DNA from: CAZQFV01 sp964592645
GTDB lineage: Bacteria; Chloroflexota; Chloroflexia; DTKN01
Direction: 5' to 3'
NCBI GenBank assembly: GCA_964592645.1
Contig: CAZQFV010000019.1
Coordinates: 20,838 to 84,837, forward strand
DNA length: 64,000 nt
Shown here: positions 51,104 through 59,229 of the stretch, in pieces
Numbering within the stretch: the stretch's first letter is position 1
Layout of the letters: each line of letters opens with the position of its first letter
Position numbers and translations under genes: made by a program
The notes under the pieces: generated by a model
The model's database searches: none
Seen by the model: only the letters and a program-made list of their open reading frames with translations
Told to the model about the DNA's origin: nothing

Positions 51104-51982
51104 TCACGCAATCTGGCTCAACGGCGAGTGCCGGTGATGCTTGGTCTGGAGATCGCGGATGTCGGGGTCGGTATAGATCATCGCTGTCGTCTGGACATCG
51201 GCGTGTCCCAGGATCAGTTGGAGCGACCGCAGGTCGCCATCGGAACGAAGGTACAGGTTGGCAAAGGTGTGGCGCAGCAGGTGCGGGTAGAGCCGGTCGA
51301 CGCCCAGCTCGTGGCGCAGCTTCCACAGCAGCTGGTGCACGCCGCTCAGGGTGAAGCGGCGGCCCTTACGGGAGAGAAAGAGCGCCGGGCAGTCACAGTC
51401 GTCACGCACGCGCAGGTAGGCGGCGATGGCGTCCTGGGAAGCCTTGCCCAGGGGGACCCAGCGCTCCTTGTTCCCCTTGCCGACTACGCGGAGCAAGGCG
51501 CCCTGCACGTCGTCCACGTTCAGGTAGACCACTTCGCCCGCTCGCAAGCCCGAGTCCACCAGCAGCAGCACGATGGCCAGGTTGCGCTCGGAGAAGAGGG
51601 GATGATTGGCCACGGCCTGGAGCAGGGCCTGGACCTGCTCCAGGGAGAGCCGCGGAACGAGGCGCCGGGGCAGCCGGGGCCGCCGCACCTGTTCCAAGGG
51701 GTTGGTCGTCGCGTATCCCTGCCGGATGGACCACCGCAGGAACGTCTTGATGGAACGGTAGAACTGATCCACGGTCCAGGGGGAGAGGCCGCGATCCTGC
51801 AGGCCGGCCAGGAAACCGCGAAGGTGGTGGGGGAGCAATTCCTCCAGGCTCCGCACGCCCTGTTGTTCGAGGTGCGCCAGCAGAGCCTGCAGGTTGTAGG
51901 CATAGACGTCCAGCGTTTTGGGGCTGAATCCGCCCGCCTTGCCGTCCAAGAGAAACTCGGTCAAAACGTCACAGATGCGCAT
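51104..51982 (-). CDS. Tyrosine recombinase/integrase
   Basis: The 292-residue product starts at ATG 51982 after GGAGGAAGTGCA. N-terminal SAM-like domain: MRICDVLTEFLLDGKAGGFS, with YNLQALLAHLEQQ. Catalytic domain: SGLRAGEVVYLNVDDV (Arg), GKGNKERWVPLG, PHLLRHTFANLYL (His-x-x-Arg), LGHADVQTTAMIYTDPD (His and the nucleophile Tyr). All motifs are intact. A tRNA-Gly 3' fragment lies 2 kb away and a multi-HTH protein beyond it, fitting an integrase with a directionality factor. Confidence 0.9.
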   Translation of the reverse strand: MRICDVLTEFLLDGKAGGFSPKTLDVYAYNLQALLAHLEQQGVRSLEELLPHHLRGFLAGLQDRGLSPWTVDQFYRSIKTFLRWSIRQGYATTNPLEQVRRPRLPRRLVPRLSLEQVQALLQAVANHPLFSERNLAIVLLLVDSGLRAGEVVYLNVDDVQGALLRVVGKGNKERWVPLGKASQDAIAAYLRVRDDCDCPALFLSRKGRRFTLSGVHQLLWKLRHELGVDRLYPHLLRHTFANLYLRSDGDLRSLQLILGHADVQTTAMIYTDPDIRDLQTKHHRHSPLSQIA

Positions 51983-52319
51983 TGCACTTCCTCCGGAATA
52001 TCCGGCCGGCACGAGGTCGCATGGACCCGGTGCCACCCGGCCCGGCGCGGGAATGACAGCCCATTCAACACTCCGAAGCGCACCAGGTCGGGATAAAGGG
52101 CAAGCCCATGATACCAGGAACGGCGGAAAAGGCTCTCTCGGGGAAGGGGACCCCGGGGAAAGCAAGACCGCTGCCCTCGGTGAGCCTCGCACCGGGGAGA
52201 AGGCAGCGGCATGGGAACGGTCCCTTCCCCACCCGGCCGGCCTTGCGACCAGGCGGCGCGGGCCCCTCGGGGAGTGGGACAGATGGCAGGATCGGACCGT
52301 GGGCAGCCGGTCATCGAAG
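51983..52319. other. Gene-free stretch between integrase and RM locus
   Basis: No credible gene. It is GC-rich with small inverted repeats, such as GGGAAGGGGACCC against GGTCCCTTCCC near 52139 and 52217. Confidence 0.4.
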
Positions 52320-52349
52320 TTGCGCGCAGAGCGCTTCCTGTGATAGAAT
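52320..52349 (+). promoter_or_regulatory. Promoter of leader B
   Basis: TTGCGC, 18 bases, TAGAAT; transcript start expected near 52357. Confidence 0.55.
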
Positions 52350-52356
52350 ACTACAT

Positions 52357-52464
52357 GGAAAGACCCCGCGGCTTTCGCGGAGCCCGGGGCACGGCCAAGG
52401 CGGGCGACGCCCTGACAAACATCATGTAGCACATGGGCCCGCCGATGTCAAGTTCGGCGGGTCT
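52357..52464 (+). promoter_or_regulatory. Structured 5' leader B of the second restriction-modification gene
   Basis: Hairpin 1 (52364-52389) has the same stem and bulge as leader A but loop TTCGCGG. A conserved CCCTGACAAA follows, and hairpin 2 (52438-52461) is CCCGCCG / CGGCGGG with loop ATGTCAAGTT, a longer stem than in A around the same GTCAAGT. The downstream 52465-52512 holds a further GTTGCT / AGCAAC hairpin. Confidence 0.65.
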
Positions 52465-52512
52465 GTTGCTTCAGAGTAACTCAGCAACACCCTGCAACGA
52501 GGGCTCCGAAAA

Positions 52513-52557
52513 ATGCCTTTGGTGCGCCCAGCCAGCAGTCAGAAAGAAGACCGATGA
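52513..52557 (+). CDS. 14-residue upstream ORF coupled to the RM gene
   Basis: ATG 52513 (GAGGG nine bases upstream) reads MPLVRPASSQKEDR and stops in TGA that overlaps the RM start codon (ATGA). It could be a leader peptide that controls entry to the RM gene by translational coupling. Short length makes chance occurrence possible. Confidence 0.35.
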   Translation: MPLVRPASSQKEDR

Positions 52558-55500
52558 CCGTCTACAACCATCTTCTTTTCTCCGAGATCTTCTTCCGGCA
52601 GATCCGCCGCGAGACGGCTGATCTGGAAAACCTGCGGGCCACACTGAGCACGATCCGCGACACCTGGCAGTACTATATGCCGCCGCCTGCAGGCGCCGGC
52701 CGGCCATGGACTCCGGCCGCTCCTATCCATCCCGACGATGTCGCCCAATTGCGCTCCAAGGTCGTCGAGCAAATCCTGGCCTATCTGGAGACCACTTACG
52801 GCCCTTGCGAGGCCGATAGCCGCGCCTTCTTCCTGTATGGCGACTGGGCCAAAGAAGATCGCTCCGGATTGTGCCTTGTGCTGCCTTACTCGGCGCACAT
52901 CGAAGGACGTGATGCCGCGACAGGCATGATTCCCAAAGGGCGGAACTATGCCCTGCAGCTGCTGCGCCTCTTGCGTCAGCACAACCTGGACTGGGGGGTG
53001 CTGACCAACAGCAGGCAGTGGCGGTTGTTCCACCGCAAGGAGCTCTCGCCCACGGATTCCTTCATCCACGTAGACTTGGAAGAGATCATCCTCACCGACA
53101 ACATCCAGGACTATATCGTCTTTCACCGCTTCTTCAACCGAGCGGCCTTTGCCCGCGAGGGTGGCCGGCAGCGCCTGGACCAATACAAGGAGCAGTCCGA
53201 CAAGGCGACCGAGATCATCGAGGATCACCTGTCGGCCCACGTGGAGGAGATTGCCCGCCAGCTCTGTCAAGGGCTGGTGGAAAGCTGCCGCGAAGCAGGC
53301 GAAGATGTGACCGCGCCGGAGACGCGCAAGGAGATCTACAAGAACGCTCTGTTCCTTGTCTACCGACTGCTCTTTGTGCTCTATGCCGAGGCGCGCGGCC
53401 TGCTGCCGCTCGACAACGACGCCTACCGAGAAGTCTGTCTCGAGGAGCTGCTGGTCAGGATCCGCGAGAACCACCGCCTCGGCCTGCGCTACGCCGATGC
53501 CTATGCCATCTGGGGCCACTTGCAGGCCCTTTTTGCGCTCATCGACCAGGGCAAGCCGATGGCCGGCGTGCCTGCCTACAACGGGGGGCTCTTCGATCCA
53601 GGGCGGCGTCCCTTCCTGACCCGCCACCGTATTCGCAACGACTACCTGCAGAGTGCCCTGATTCGCTTGTGCACAATCCCGGCGCGAGGCAAGTCCTACG
53701 ACCAGGATCGTGAACCGCAACCCATCGACTACCGCGATCTGTCGGTTCGTCACCTCGGCAGCCTCTACGAAGGCTTGCTGGAGTACAATCTCTTTGTCGT
53801 CGAGGATGAACCGCGCGTCGTGCGGACTAACCAGAAGAGGACACAGTACCTGGCCTATTCCGCGGCCGGCAAGGTGCGCGCCGGCGAAACGGTGCTGCAG
53901 ATAGGGGACGTCTACTTTTCCGAGACGGCGGGGGAGCGCAAGGCAACCGGCTCGTACTATACCCCAGAAGACGTGGTGGACTACATCGTGCGCAATACCG
54001 TTGGGGAGAAACTGGCCGAGCTCAAGGCCGAGTTCTATGCCCAGCAACGGATCGAAAGGCAGTTGGCCGACCTGGCCGATACCCCTCCTGATGTGCCTGC
54101 CCATCGTCAAATCCAGGAGGCCATCGATGATCAGTTCCTGGGGTTTGTGCGGGACAAGGTCCTTCATCTGAAGATCCTGGACCCGGCTATGGGGTCGGGG
54201 CACTTTCTGGTCAATGCCACCCACGCCGTGGCCAACTTCATCGTCGACGTGCTGAACGAAACGCCCTGGGAGAACCCAGAGATCGACACCGATGTGGCCA
54301 CTTGGAAGCGGCGCGTGGCCGAGCGCTGCATCTTCGGTGTCGATCTGAATGAGCTGGCGGTGGAGTTGGCCAAGCTATGCCTATGGATGACTACAACAGC
54401 AAAGGGCAAGCCTCTGACTTTCTTGGATCATCACTTGCGATGGGGGAATAGCCTTGTTGGTGCATGGACAGGCGACATCGGTGTCTATCCTCTAGCAAAA
54501 CGAGAAAGCCGTAGGGCTTTCACCCTACCACTCGAGAGGTTTCAACTACAATTAGGCGAAATACTCGCCGGCTACAGCAGAATATACGCCAGAAGCAGTG
54601 ACGATGTAGATGAGGTCAGGGAGAAGTCCCGCATATTCGAGGAGGAAGTTTACCCGAAGCTGCAGCCATACCGCGAATTGCTGGACCTGCATACGGGCGT
54701 TCTCTTCGGCTGCAGCGTGGATGAGTCGACTTATGCGAGACTTGGCGCTGCCGTCCTTGACGCGGGTTCATGGAGTACACTGAGAACGCCGCTGATGAAT
54801 CTGTTGGCACATTGTAGAAGCAACCACTGGTTTCACTGGGAATTGGAGTTTCCTGAGGCATTTTGCAGTGTCGACAAGGGATTCTCCATTGTGCTCGGCA
54901 ATCCTCCGTATGCCGGCTATCCAGACGAAGCATTTGGCAGGTTCGCCCGGGAGAGCTATAAGGCATATGAGTGCGGCGATGTATATGCGCTATTCCTCGA
55001 GCGAGCGCTCAACTTGGTACGCCGGCCAAGTGGTTCACTAGGATTCATAGTGCCGCTGTCCATAACTTTCAGCAATCGACTGGCTTCATTGCGTGCGATG
55101 CTCTTGCAGGAGAACCTGTCCTGGAGAATATGCTCATTTGATAAACGGCCCCAGTCTTTATTTCCCAAAGTCCAACAGCGCACTTCCATAGTTGTGGGCG
55201 GCCTAGTTCAGTCTGGATTGCATTTCGCAAGTGGTCCGCTACTCAGGTGGCTGCCGAACGAACGGCCTCAGCTGTTTGACCGCTTGCAGTCCTTCGAATG
55301 TACCGATCTAATCCTGGACCTTGGTATCCCTAAGATCGGAAGTGACTTGCAGGTAGATGTACTGCGCCGGTTACTGTTGCTTGGCTCGCGCGTCGAGGAC
55401 TCCATCCTAAGAACGAAGAGACGGCAAGAGCTCCCACAGATGGAATTGGAAAACAGGACGGTTTACTTCTTTGGAGTCGCCTATCGCTGGCTAGTGGTCA

Positions 55501-55970
55501 CGAAGGCGTTGCCCTCATCGGTAACGCCCTCTGGTCACCCAGTGAATCTGACAGGGTTTAAGCCTATGCTGTTCGGTAGTGAGGAGCTCGCATGGCAGCA
55601 TGTGGCTATCCTGAACAGTAGTTTCGCCTTCTGGTTCTGGCTCCTATATGGGGACAGTTTTCATGTCACGCGACGGCTACTGACAGGGATTCCACTGGCG
55701 ATCGGAGCAGTCCGCCAAGAGTGTCGCTCCCGACTATCGGAGCTGGCTCACGAGCTTCAGAAGGAGATGTCTAAGCACGTCTTCTTTAGCGTTATGATGG
55801 GGCAGACAACAGCGAACTTCAACATGTTGAAATGTCGACATATCACGTCCAAGATAGACTTGCTGTTGTGTGAGGAACTTGGCCTCAGTCAGTTGGCTTT
55901 GAGAGATATCCAGAACTTCTGTGATCGGGCAGCAGGGTTGAGTGCGGCAGAGCCGGATGATTCCGACTAG
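52554..55970 (+). CDS. Second type IIG-like restriction-modification enzyme
   Basis: The 1,138-residue product has the same layout as the 38962 enzyme: helical N-terminus with LTNSRQWRLFHRKE, GSYYTPEDVVDYIVRNTV, SAM motif LDPAMGSGHFLVNATHA (about 541-557), GVDLNELAVELAKLCLWM, catalytic GNPPYAGYP (about 781), then a target-recognition domain. An N-terminal PD-(D/E)XK with E-x-K is not obvious. From about 54420 the GC content falls visibly compared with the 5' two thirds, so the recognition domain was likely acquired separately. The start is ATG 52554 after AGAAAGAAG; leader B precedes it. Confidence 0.85.
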   Translation: MTVYNHLLFSEIFFRQIRRETADLENLRATLSTIRDTWQYYMPPPAGAGRPWTPAAPIHPDDVAQLRSKVVEQILAYLETTYGPCEADSRAFFLYGDWAKEDRSGLCLVLPYSAHIEGRDAATGMIPKGRNYALQLLRLLRQHNLDWGVLTNSRQWRLFHRKELSPTDSFIHVDLEEIILTDNIQDYIVFHRFFNRAAFAREGGRQRLDQYKEQSDKATEIIEDHLSAHVEEIARQLCQGLVESCREAGEDVTAPETRKEIYKNALFLVYRLLFVLYAEARGLLPLDNDAYREVCLEELLVRIRENHRLGLRYADAYAIWGHLQALFALIDQGKPMAGVPAYNGGLFDPGRRPFLTRHRIRNDYLQSALIRLCTIPARGKSYDQDREPQPIDYRDLSVRHLGSLYEGLLEYNLFVVEDEPRVVRTNQKRTQYLAYSAAGKVRAGETVLQIGDVYFSETAGERKATGSYYTPEDVVDYIVRNTVGEKLAELKAEFYAQQRIERQLADLADTPPDVPAHRQIQEAIDDQFLGFVRDKVLHLKILDPAMGSGHFLVNATHAVANFIVDVLNETPWENPEIDTDVATWKRRVAERCIFGVDLNELAVELAKLCLWMTTTAKGKPLTFLDHHLRWGNSLVGAWTGDIGVYPLAKRESRRAFTLPLERFQLQLGEILAGYSRIYARSSDDVDEVREKSRIFEEEVYPKLQPYRELLDLHTGVLFGCSVDESTYARLGAAVLDAGSWSTLRTPLMNLLAHCRSNHWFHWELEFPEAFCSVDKGFSIVLGNPPYAGYPDEAFGRFARESYKAYECGDVYALFLERALNLVRRPSGSLGFIVPLSITFSNRLASLRAMLLQENLSWRICSFDKRPQSLFPKVQQRTSIVVGGLVQSGLHFASGPLLRWLPNERPQLFDRLQSFECTDLILDLGIPKIGSDLQVDVLRRLLLLGSRVEDSILRTKRRQELPQMELENRTVYFFGVAYRWLVVTKALPSSVTPSGHPVNLTGFKPMLFGSEELAWQHVAILNSSFAFWFWLLYGDSFHVTRRLLTGIPLAIGAVRQECRSRLSELAHELQKEMSKHVFFSVMMGQTTANFNMLKCRHITSKIDLLLCEELGLSQLALRDIQNFCDRAAGLSAAEPDDSD

Positions 55971-56032
55971 CTTTGCCGGGTGGGAGTATCGCTTGTTTGG
56001 AGGCACTCCTGCGAAACAGTGTCCGAAATCTT

Positions 56033-56145
56033 AGAGCGTGTCCGAAAAGGGTTCGTAGTAAGCCACGAAGCGCAGCGGAGTGGCTTCCAAACGGCACTCC
56101 ACCGCGTTTCGCGCCTTACTACAAACGACTTCTCAGACACCCTCT
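56033..56145. mobile_element. Miniature inverted-repeat element (MITE)
   Basis: The ends AGAGCGTGTCCGAAAAG and CTTCTCAGACACCCTCT are imperfect inverted repeats of ~30 bp. The 113-bp interior is also nearly palindromic and codes for nothing. The surrounding gap 55971-56183 has no gene. Confidence 0.7.
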
Positions 56146-56183
56146 GCGGCACCAGCGCACACTTCGACGCCCACCACGCCGCG

Positions 56184-56747
56184 TCAGACATCCGTGTCCG
56201 ACCGGTACCCCAGCGGCTGGATCAGCAAGAAACGGGCCGGTTCGTCCGCGATGTTTTCCCAGCCATAATCGGCGCCATTCCGTAGATACAGGCTGTCGCC
56301 GGCCTGCAGCTCGTAGCGCTCGTCCCCCACGTGGCAGAGCAGCTGTCCCTCCAAGAGCAGGAGCAGCGCCCGGCCGTCGCGCGGCGCACGGCGCATGCTT
56401 TTGCCCTGCGGGGCCACGACGGCCTCGAAAGCGTCCGGGTGAAACTCGCCCTCGGGCAGCAGCGCCTCGACCTGCAGCTTTTCGCCCGCCGAGAGCGAGA
56501 GCAGCTTGCGGCGCCCGGCAGCCCGGAGGACCTCGACAGCCGGCGCCTCTTCGTTGGAGAAAAAATGGGTCATCGGCACGCCGAAAAAGTTGGCGATCCG
56601 GCGCAGGTTCGCCACCGAGATGTTGACCTTGTCGCGCTCCAGCCGGCTGAGGAAGGAAGGGGTCAGGCCGGCCCCAGCCGAAACGTCGTGCAGCGTATGT
56701 TTGCGCTCCTGGCGCAACGCGCGAATTCGCTCACCCAGGGTGGGCAT
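56184..56747 (-). CDS. XRE-cupin transcriptional regulator
   Basis: The 187-residue product starts at ATG 56747 after AAGGAGGTTGCC. Residues 1-60 are an XRE HTH (LGERIRALRQERKHTLHDVS, LTPSFLSRLERDKVNISVAN), followed by a cupin domain (GRALLLLLEGQLLCHVGDER, LQAGDSLYLRNGADYGWENI). Such regulators sense small molecules. It is divergent from the psuG gene and may control it. A dyad ATAATTGTACAATAAT at 56797-56812 over the -10 is a probable operator. Confidence 0.88.
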   Translation of the reverse strand: MPTLGERIRALRQERKHTLHDVSAGAGLTPSFLSRLERDKVNISVANLRRIANFFGVPMTHFFSNEEAPAVEVLRAAGRRKLLSLSAGEKLQVEALLPEGEFHPDAFEAVVAPQGKSMRRAPRDGRALLLLLEGQLLCHVGDERYELQAGDSLYLRNGADYGWENIADEPARFLLIQPLGYRSDTDV

Positions 56748-56798
56748 GGCAACCTCCTTGTGGGTCCACCCACTCCCCGCAAGCCCAACTTTTCTATA

Positions 56799-56826
56799 AT
56801 TGTACAATAATTTCGCGTTTCGTCAA
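56799..56826 (-). promoter_or_regulatory. Promoter and operator of the XRE-cupin gene
   Basis: Minus strand TTGACG, 16 bases, TACAAT, the latter within the dyad ATAATTGTACAATAAT. Confidence 0.5.
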
Positions 56827-56858
56827 GTTGGTGCTTCCCGGTACCCGGGCAATCCATC

Positions 56859-56888
56859 TTGACGACACCGGCCAGGGTGTGGTAAACT
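56859..56888 (+). promoter_or_regulatory. Promoter of the psuG gene
   Basis: TTGACG, 18 bases, TAAACT. Confidence 0.45.
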
Positions 56889-56926
56889 GCCAATCACCAC
56901 CAAGTTGTTATACGGAGGGTTGGACG

Positions 56927-57841
56927 ATGGGCGAACGAATTTACATCCACCCCAAAGTCGCGGCGGCCCTGGCCAACAGGCAGCCGGTCGTGGCGCTCGA
57001 ATCGAGCCTGATGGCGCACGGGCTGCCTTTTCCGCGCAACCTAGAAGTGTCGCAGCGGATGCTGCAGGCCGTCCGGGAGAATGGCGCCGTGCCGGCGATG
57101 GTGGCCATCCTGGATGGTGTGATTCACGTGGGACTGACGGAGGAGGAACTACAACTGGCCGGGACCCCCGGACGGTTGAGTAAAGTCAGCCGGCGGGATA
57201 TTCCCCTGGTCGTAGCGGGCGGGGGACACGGCGGCACGACCGTCGCCGCGACCATCTGGGTGGCGGAGCAGGTCGGAATCCCCATCTTTGCCACGGGCGG
57301 GATCGGCGGCGTCCACCGTGGGGCGCCCACGAGCTTTGACGTCTCGGCCGACCTGCCGGCCCTGGCCGAGACCAACGTCATCGTCGTCTGCGCCGGGGCC
57401 AAGTCGGTCCTGGACATTGGGCTGACCTTGGAGCGATTGGAAACGCTGGGGGTGCCGGTGGTGGGCTATGGCACGGCCGAGTTCCCGGCTTTTTTCTGCC
57501 GGCGCAGCGGGTTCCCTGTCGATACGCGCGTGGAAACGGCCGCGGAAGTCGTGGCCATCGCCCGGGCCAAGTGGGGCCTGGGGCTGCGCGGCGCCGTGGT
57601 CGTCGGCGTCCCCGTGCCGACCGAGGCTGGCCTGGACTTTCGGGAGATGGAACGGGTCATCGGCAGGGCGGTGCATAGCGCCAAGCGCGAGGGCATCCAC
57701 GGCCGGGCCCTGACCCCCTACCTGCTGGCCGCCGTGGAACGCGCCACCGGCGGCCGCAGCGTCACGGCCAACGAAGCCCTGTTGGTACACAACGCCCACG
57801 TGGCGGCCGGGATCGCCCGCGCCTGGGTGGAACACGAATAG
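56927..57841 (+). CDS. psuG: Pseudouridine-5'-phosphate glycosidase
   Basis: The 304-residue product starts at ATG 56927 after GGAGGGTTGGACG. It has the family signature: PVVALESSLMAHGLPFPRNL, GVIHVGLTEEEL, FATGGIGGVHRGAP, VVCAGAKSVLDIGLTLERLE, YGTAEFPAFF, and NEALLVHNAHVAAGIA. The enzyme splits pseudouridine-5'-phosphate into uracil and ribose-5-phosphate. No pseudouridine kinase (psuK) is adjacent; an acetyltransferase follows 13 bases later. Confidence 0.93.
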   Translation: MGERIYIHPKVAAALANRQPVVALESSLMAHGLPFPRNLEVSQRMLQAVRENGAVPAMVAILDGVIHVGLTEEELQLAGTPGRLSKVSRRDIPLVVAGGGHGGTTVAATIWVAEQVGIPIFATGGIGGVHRGAPTSFDVSADLPALAETNVIVVCAGAKSVLDIGLTLERLETLGVPVVGYGTAEFPAFFCRRSGFPVDTRVETAAEVVAIARAKWGLGLRGAVVVGVPVPTEAGLDFREMERVIGRAVHSAKREGIHGRALTPYLLAAVERATGGRSVTANEALLVHNAHVAAGIARAWVEHE

Positions 57842-57854
57842 TGGGAGGCGCAAC

Positions 57855-58340
57855 GTGAAAGACCGCATCGGCCGGCCGGCCCGTCCGGAAGACCTGGATG
57901 AGATTCTGCGCTTGTGGGTACAAATGGTCGAGTTCCATGCGGAACGCGATCCCGCCCTGCACATGCGCACCGATGCGGAAGCGCTGGAGAGCATGCGCAC
58001 CTACCTGCGGGCCGGCCTCGAGAACCCGGACAGCCGCCTCCTCGTCGCCGAGATTCCCCACGCTCCGGGGCTGGCCGGCTTCCTCTTTGCCCACATCCGG
58101 ACGATCTCGCCCCTGTCGGTGCCCCCCACCGCCGGCTTTGTCAGCGACATCTGCGTGGACGACCATCTGCGCCGGCACGGGATCGGCCAGGAGCTCTTCC
58201 TGGCCGCCCGGGATTGGTTCCGCGAACGCGGCCAGACCATCGTCCGCCTGAACGTCGCCACGACCAACCCCCTCTCCCAGGCCTTTTGGCGGGCGCTGGG
58301 GCTGCAAGAGTTGATGCTGCTGATGCAGACGGAGATCTAA
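57855..58340 (+). CDS. GNAT-family acetyltransferase
   Basis: The 161-residue product starts with GTG at 57855 (GGGAGGCGCAAC upstream). The fold pattern is standard: RPARPEDLDEILRLW, LLVAEIPHAPGLAGFLFA, SDICVDDHLRRHGIGQELF (acetyl-CoA loop R-x-x-G-I-G), VRLNVATTNPLSQAFWRALG. Substrate unknown. It follows psuG closely, so co-transcription is likely. Confidence 0.9.
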   Translation: MKDRIGRPARPEDLDEILRLWVQMVEFHAERDPALHMRTDAEALESMRTYLRAGLENPDSRLLVAEIPHAPGLAGFLFAHIRTISPLSVPPTAGFVSDICVDDHLRRHGIGQELFLAARDWFRERGQTIVRLNVATTNPLSQAFWRALGLQELMLLMQTEI

Positions 58341-58348
58341 CCCCGTAT

Positions 58349-58377
58349 TTGACAAATCGCCCGTTCCATGATATACT
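58349..58377 (+). promoter_or_regulatory. Promoter of the regulator-ABC export operon
   Basis: TTGACA, 17 bases, TATACT; leader of about 35 bases to ATG 58417. Confidence 0.8.
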
Positions 58378-58416
58378 TTTGTTATTTCTGTTTCTCTTGT
58401 TTCTTTGGGGTTCTCG

Positions 58417-59136
58417 ATGAAACTCACGCGCCGTCAGGAGAGCTTTCTCCGCCAGTTGCTCAACCTGTATCACGAGATCAACAAGCCCCTGCACTACTCC
58501 GAAGTAGCGGAGCGCGTCGGCGTAAGCCGTTTTACGGCCTATGATATGCTCCGCCTGTTGGAGGAAAAGGGCCTGGTCGTCTCCGACTACCAGCTGGCTG
58601 TCGACAAATCGGGCCCGGGACGCTCCGAGATCGTCTTTATGCCTACGGAGAGGACTCGCCGCCTGTTGGATTCGCTGGGAGAAGGGGAAGCGGAAGGCAA
58701 CTGGGAAGAATGGCGTGATCAGCTCCTCCGCCACGTCCACCTGGGACATCTGGGCTTGCCCGAGATGGAGGTGGTGGAGGAGTTGCTGGCCCGTATCTCG
58801 GGCGAGGAAGACGAAGCGCTGCGGTACTGCCTGGAGGTGATCAGTGTGATCGTCCTGCGCCTGCAGCGCGCGGCCGGCCGCCAGCTCTTGCTCGAGTTCT
58901 TGCCGTGGATTATGCGACCTTCCAAACTCGACGTCGCCGAACCCCAGGGGTGGGCCCTCCTCGGCGGTTTTGCCCTCGGCATCCTGGTCCAGGAGAATGC
59001 CGCCGACCATGCCTGGTGCAAGGAACTGCTCCAGCACGTCCAGCGCTGCGGCGATCTGATCATGGAAATGACCCCAGAACAGCGCACCCGGCTGGCCGCC
59101 ATCCTGGACGATATCTATACGTCCTTCCAGGCGTAG
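58417..59136 (+). CDS. Winged-helix transcriptional regulator of the export operon
   Basis: The 239-residue product has an N-terminal winged helix (QLLNLYHEINKPLHYSEVAE, VGVSRFTAYDMLRLLEEKGL) and a longer helical C-terminal domain (about 95-235) with no recognised ligand motif. It heads the operon of two ABC ATPases, a permease and an adaptor, so it probably senses the exported compound or stress. ATG 58417 lies 12 bases after the T-rich leader with weak GGGG; GFS upstream is a less likely start. Confidence 0.8.
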   Translation: MKLTRRQESFLRQLLNLYHEINKPLHYSEVAERVGVSRFTAYDMLRLLEEKGLVVSDYQLAVDKSGPGRSEIVFMPTERTRRLLDSLGEGEAEGNWEEWRDQLLRHVHLGHLGLPEMEVVEELLARISGEEDEALRYCLEVISVIVLRLQRAAGRQLLLEFLPWIMRPSKLDVAEPQGWALLGGFALGILVQENAADHAWCKELLQHVQRCGDLIMEMTPEQRTRLAAILDDIYTSFQA

Positions 59137-59229
59137 CCATGCGCACACGTCGACTCTTTTTTTGTCACATTTTTTTGTTTTATCGGTATTTCTTGTCTTT
59201 TAAGTTTATCTTAGAAAGGAGACGCGCTT

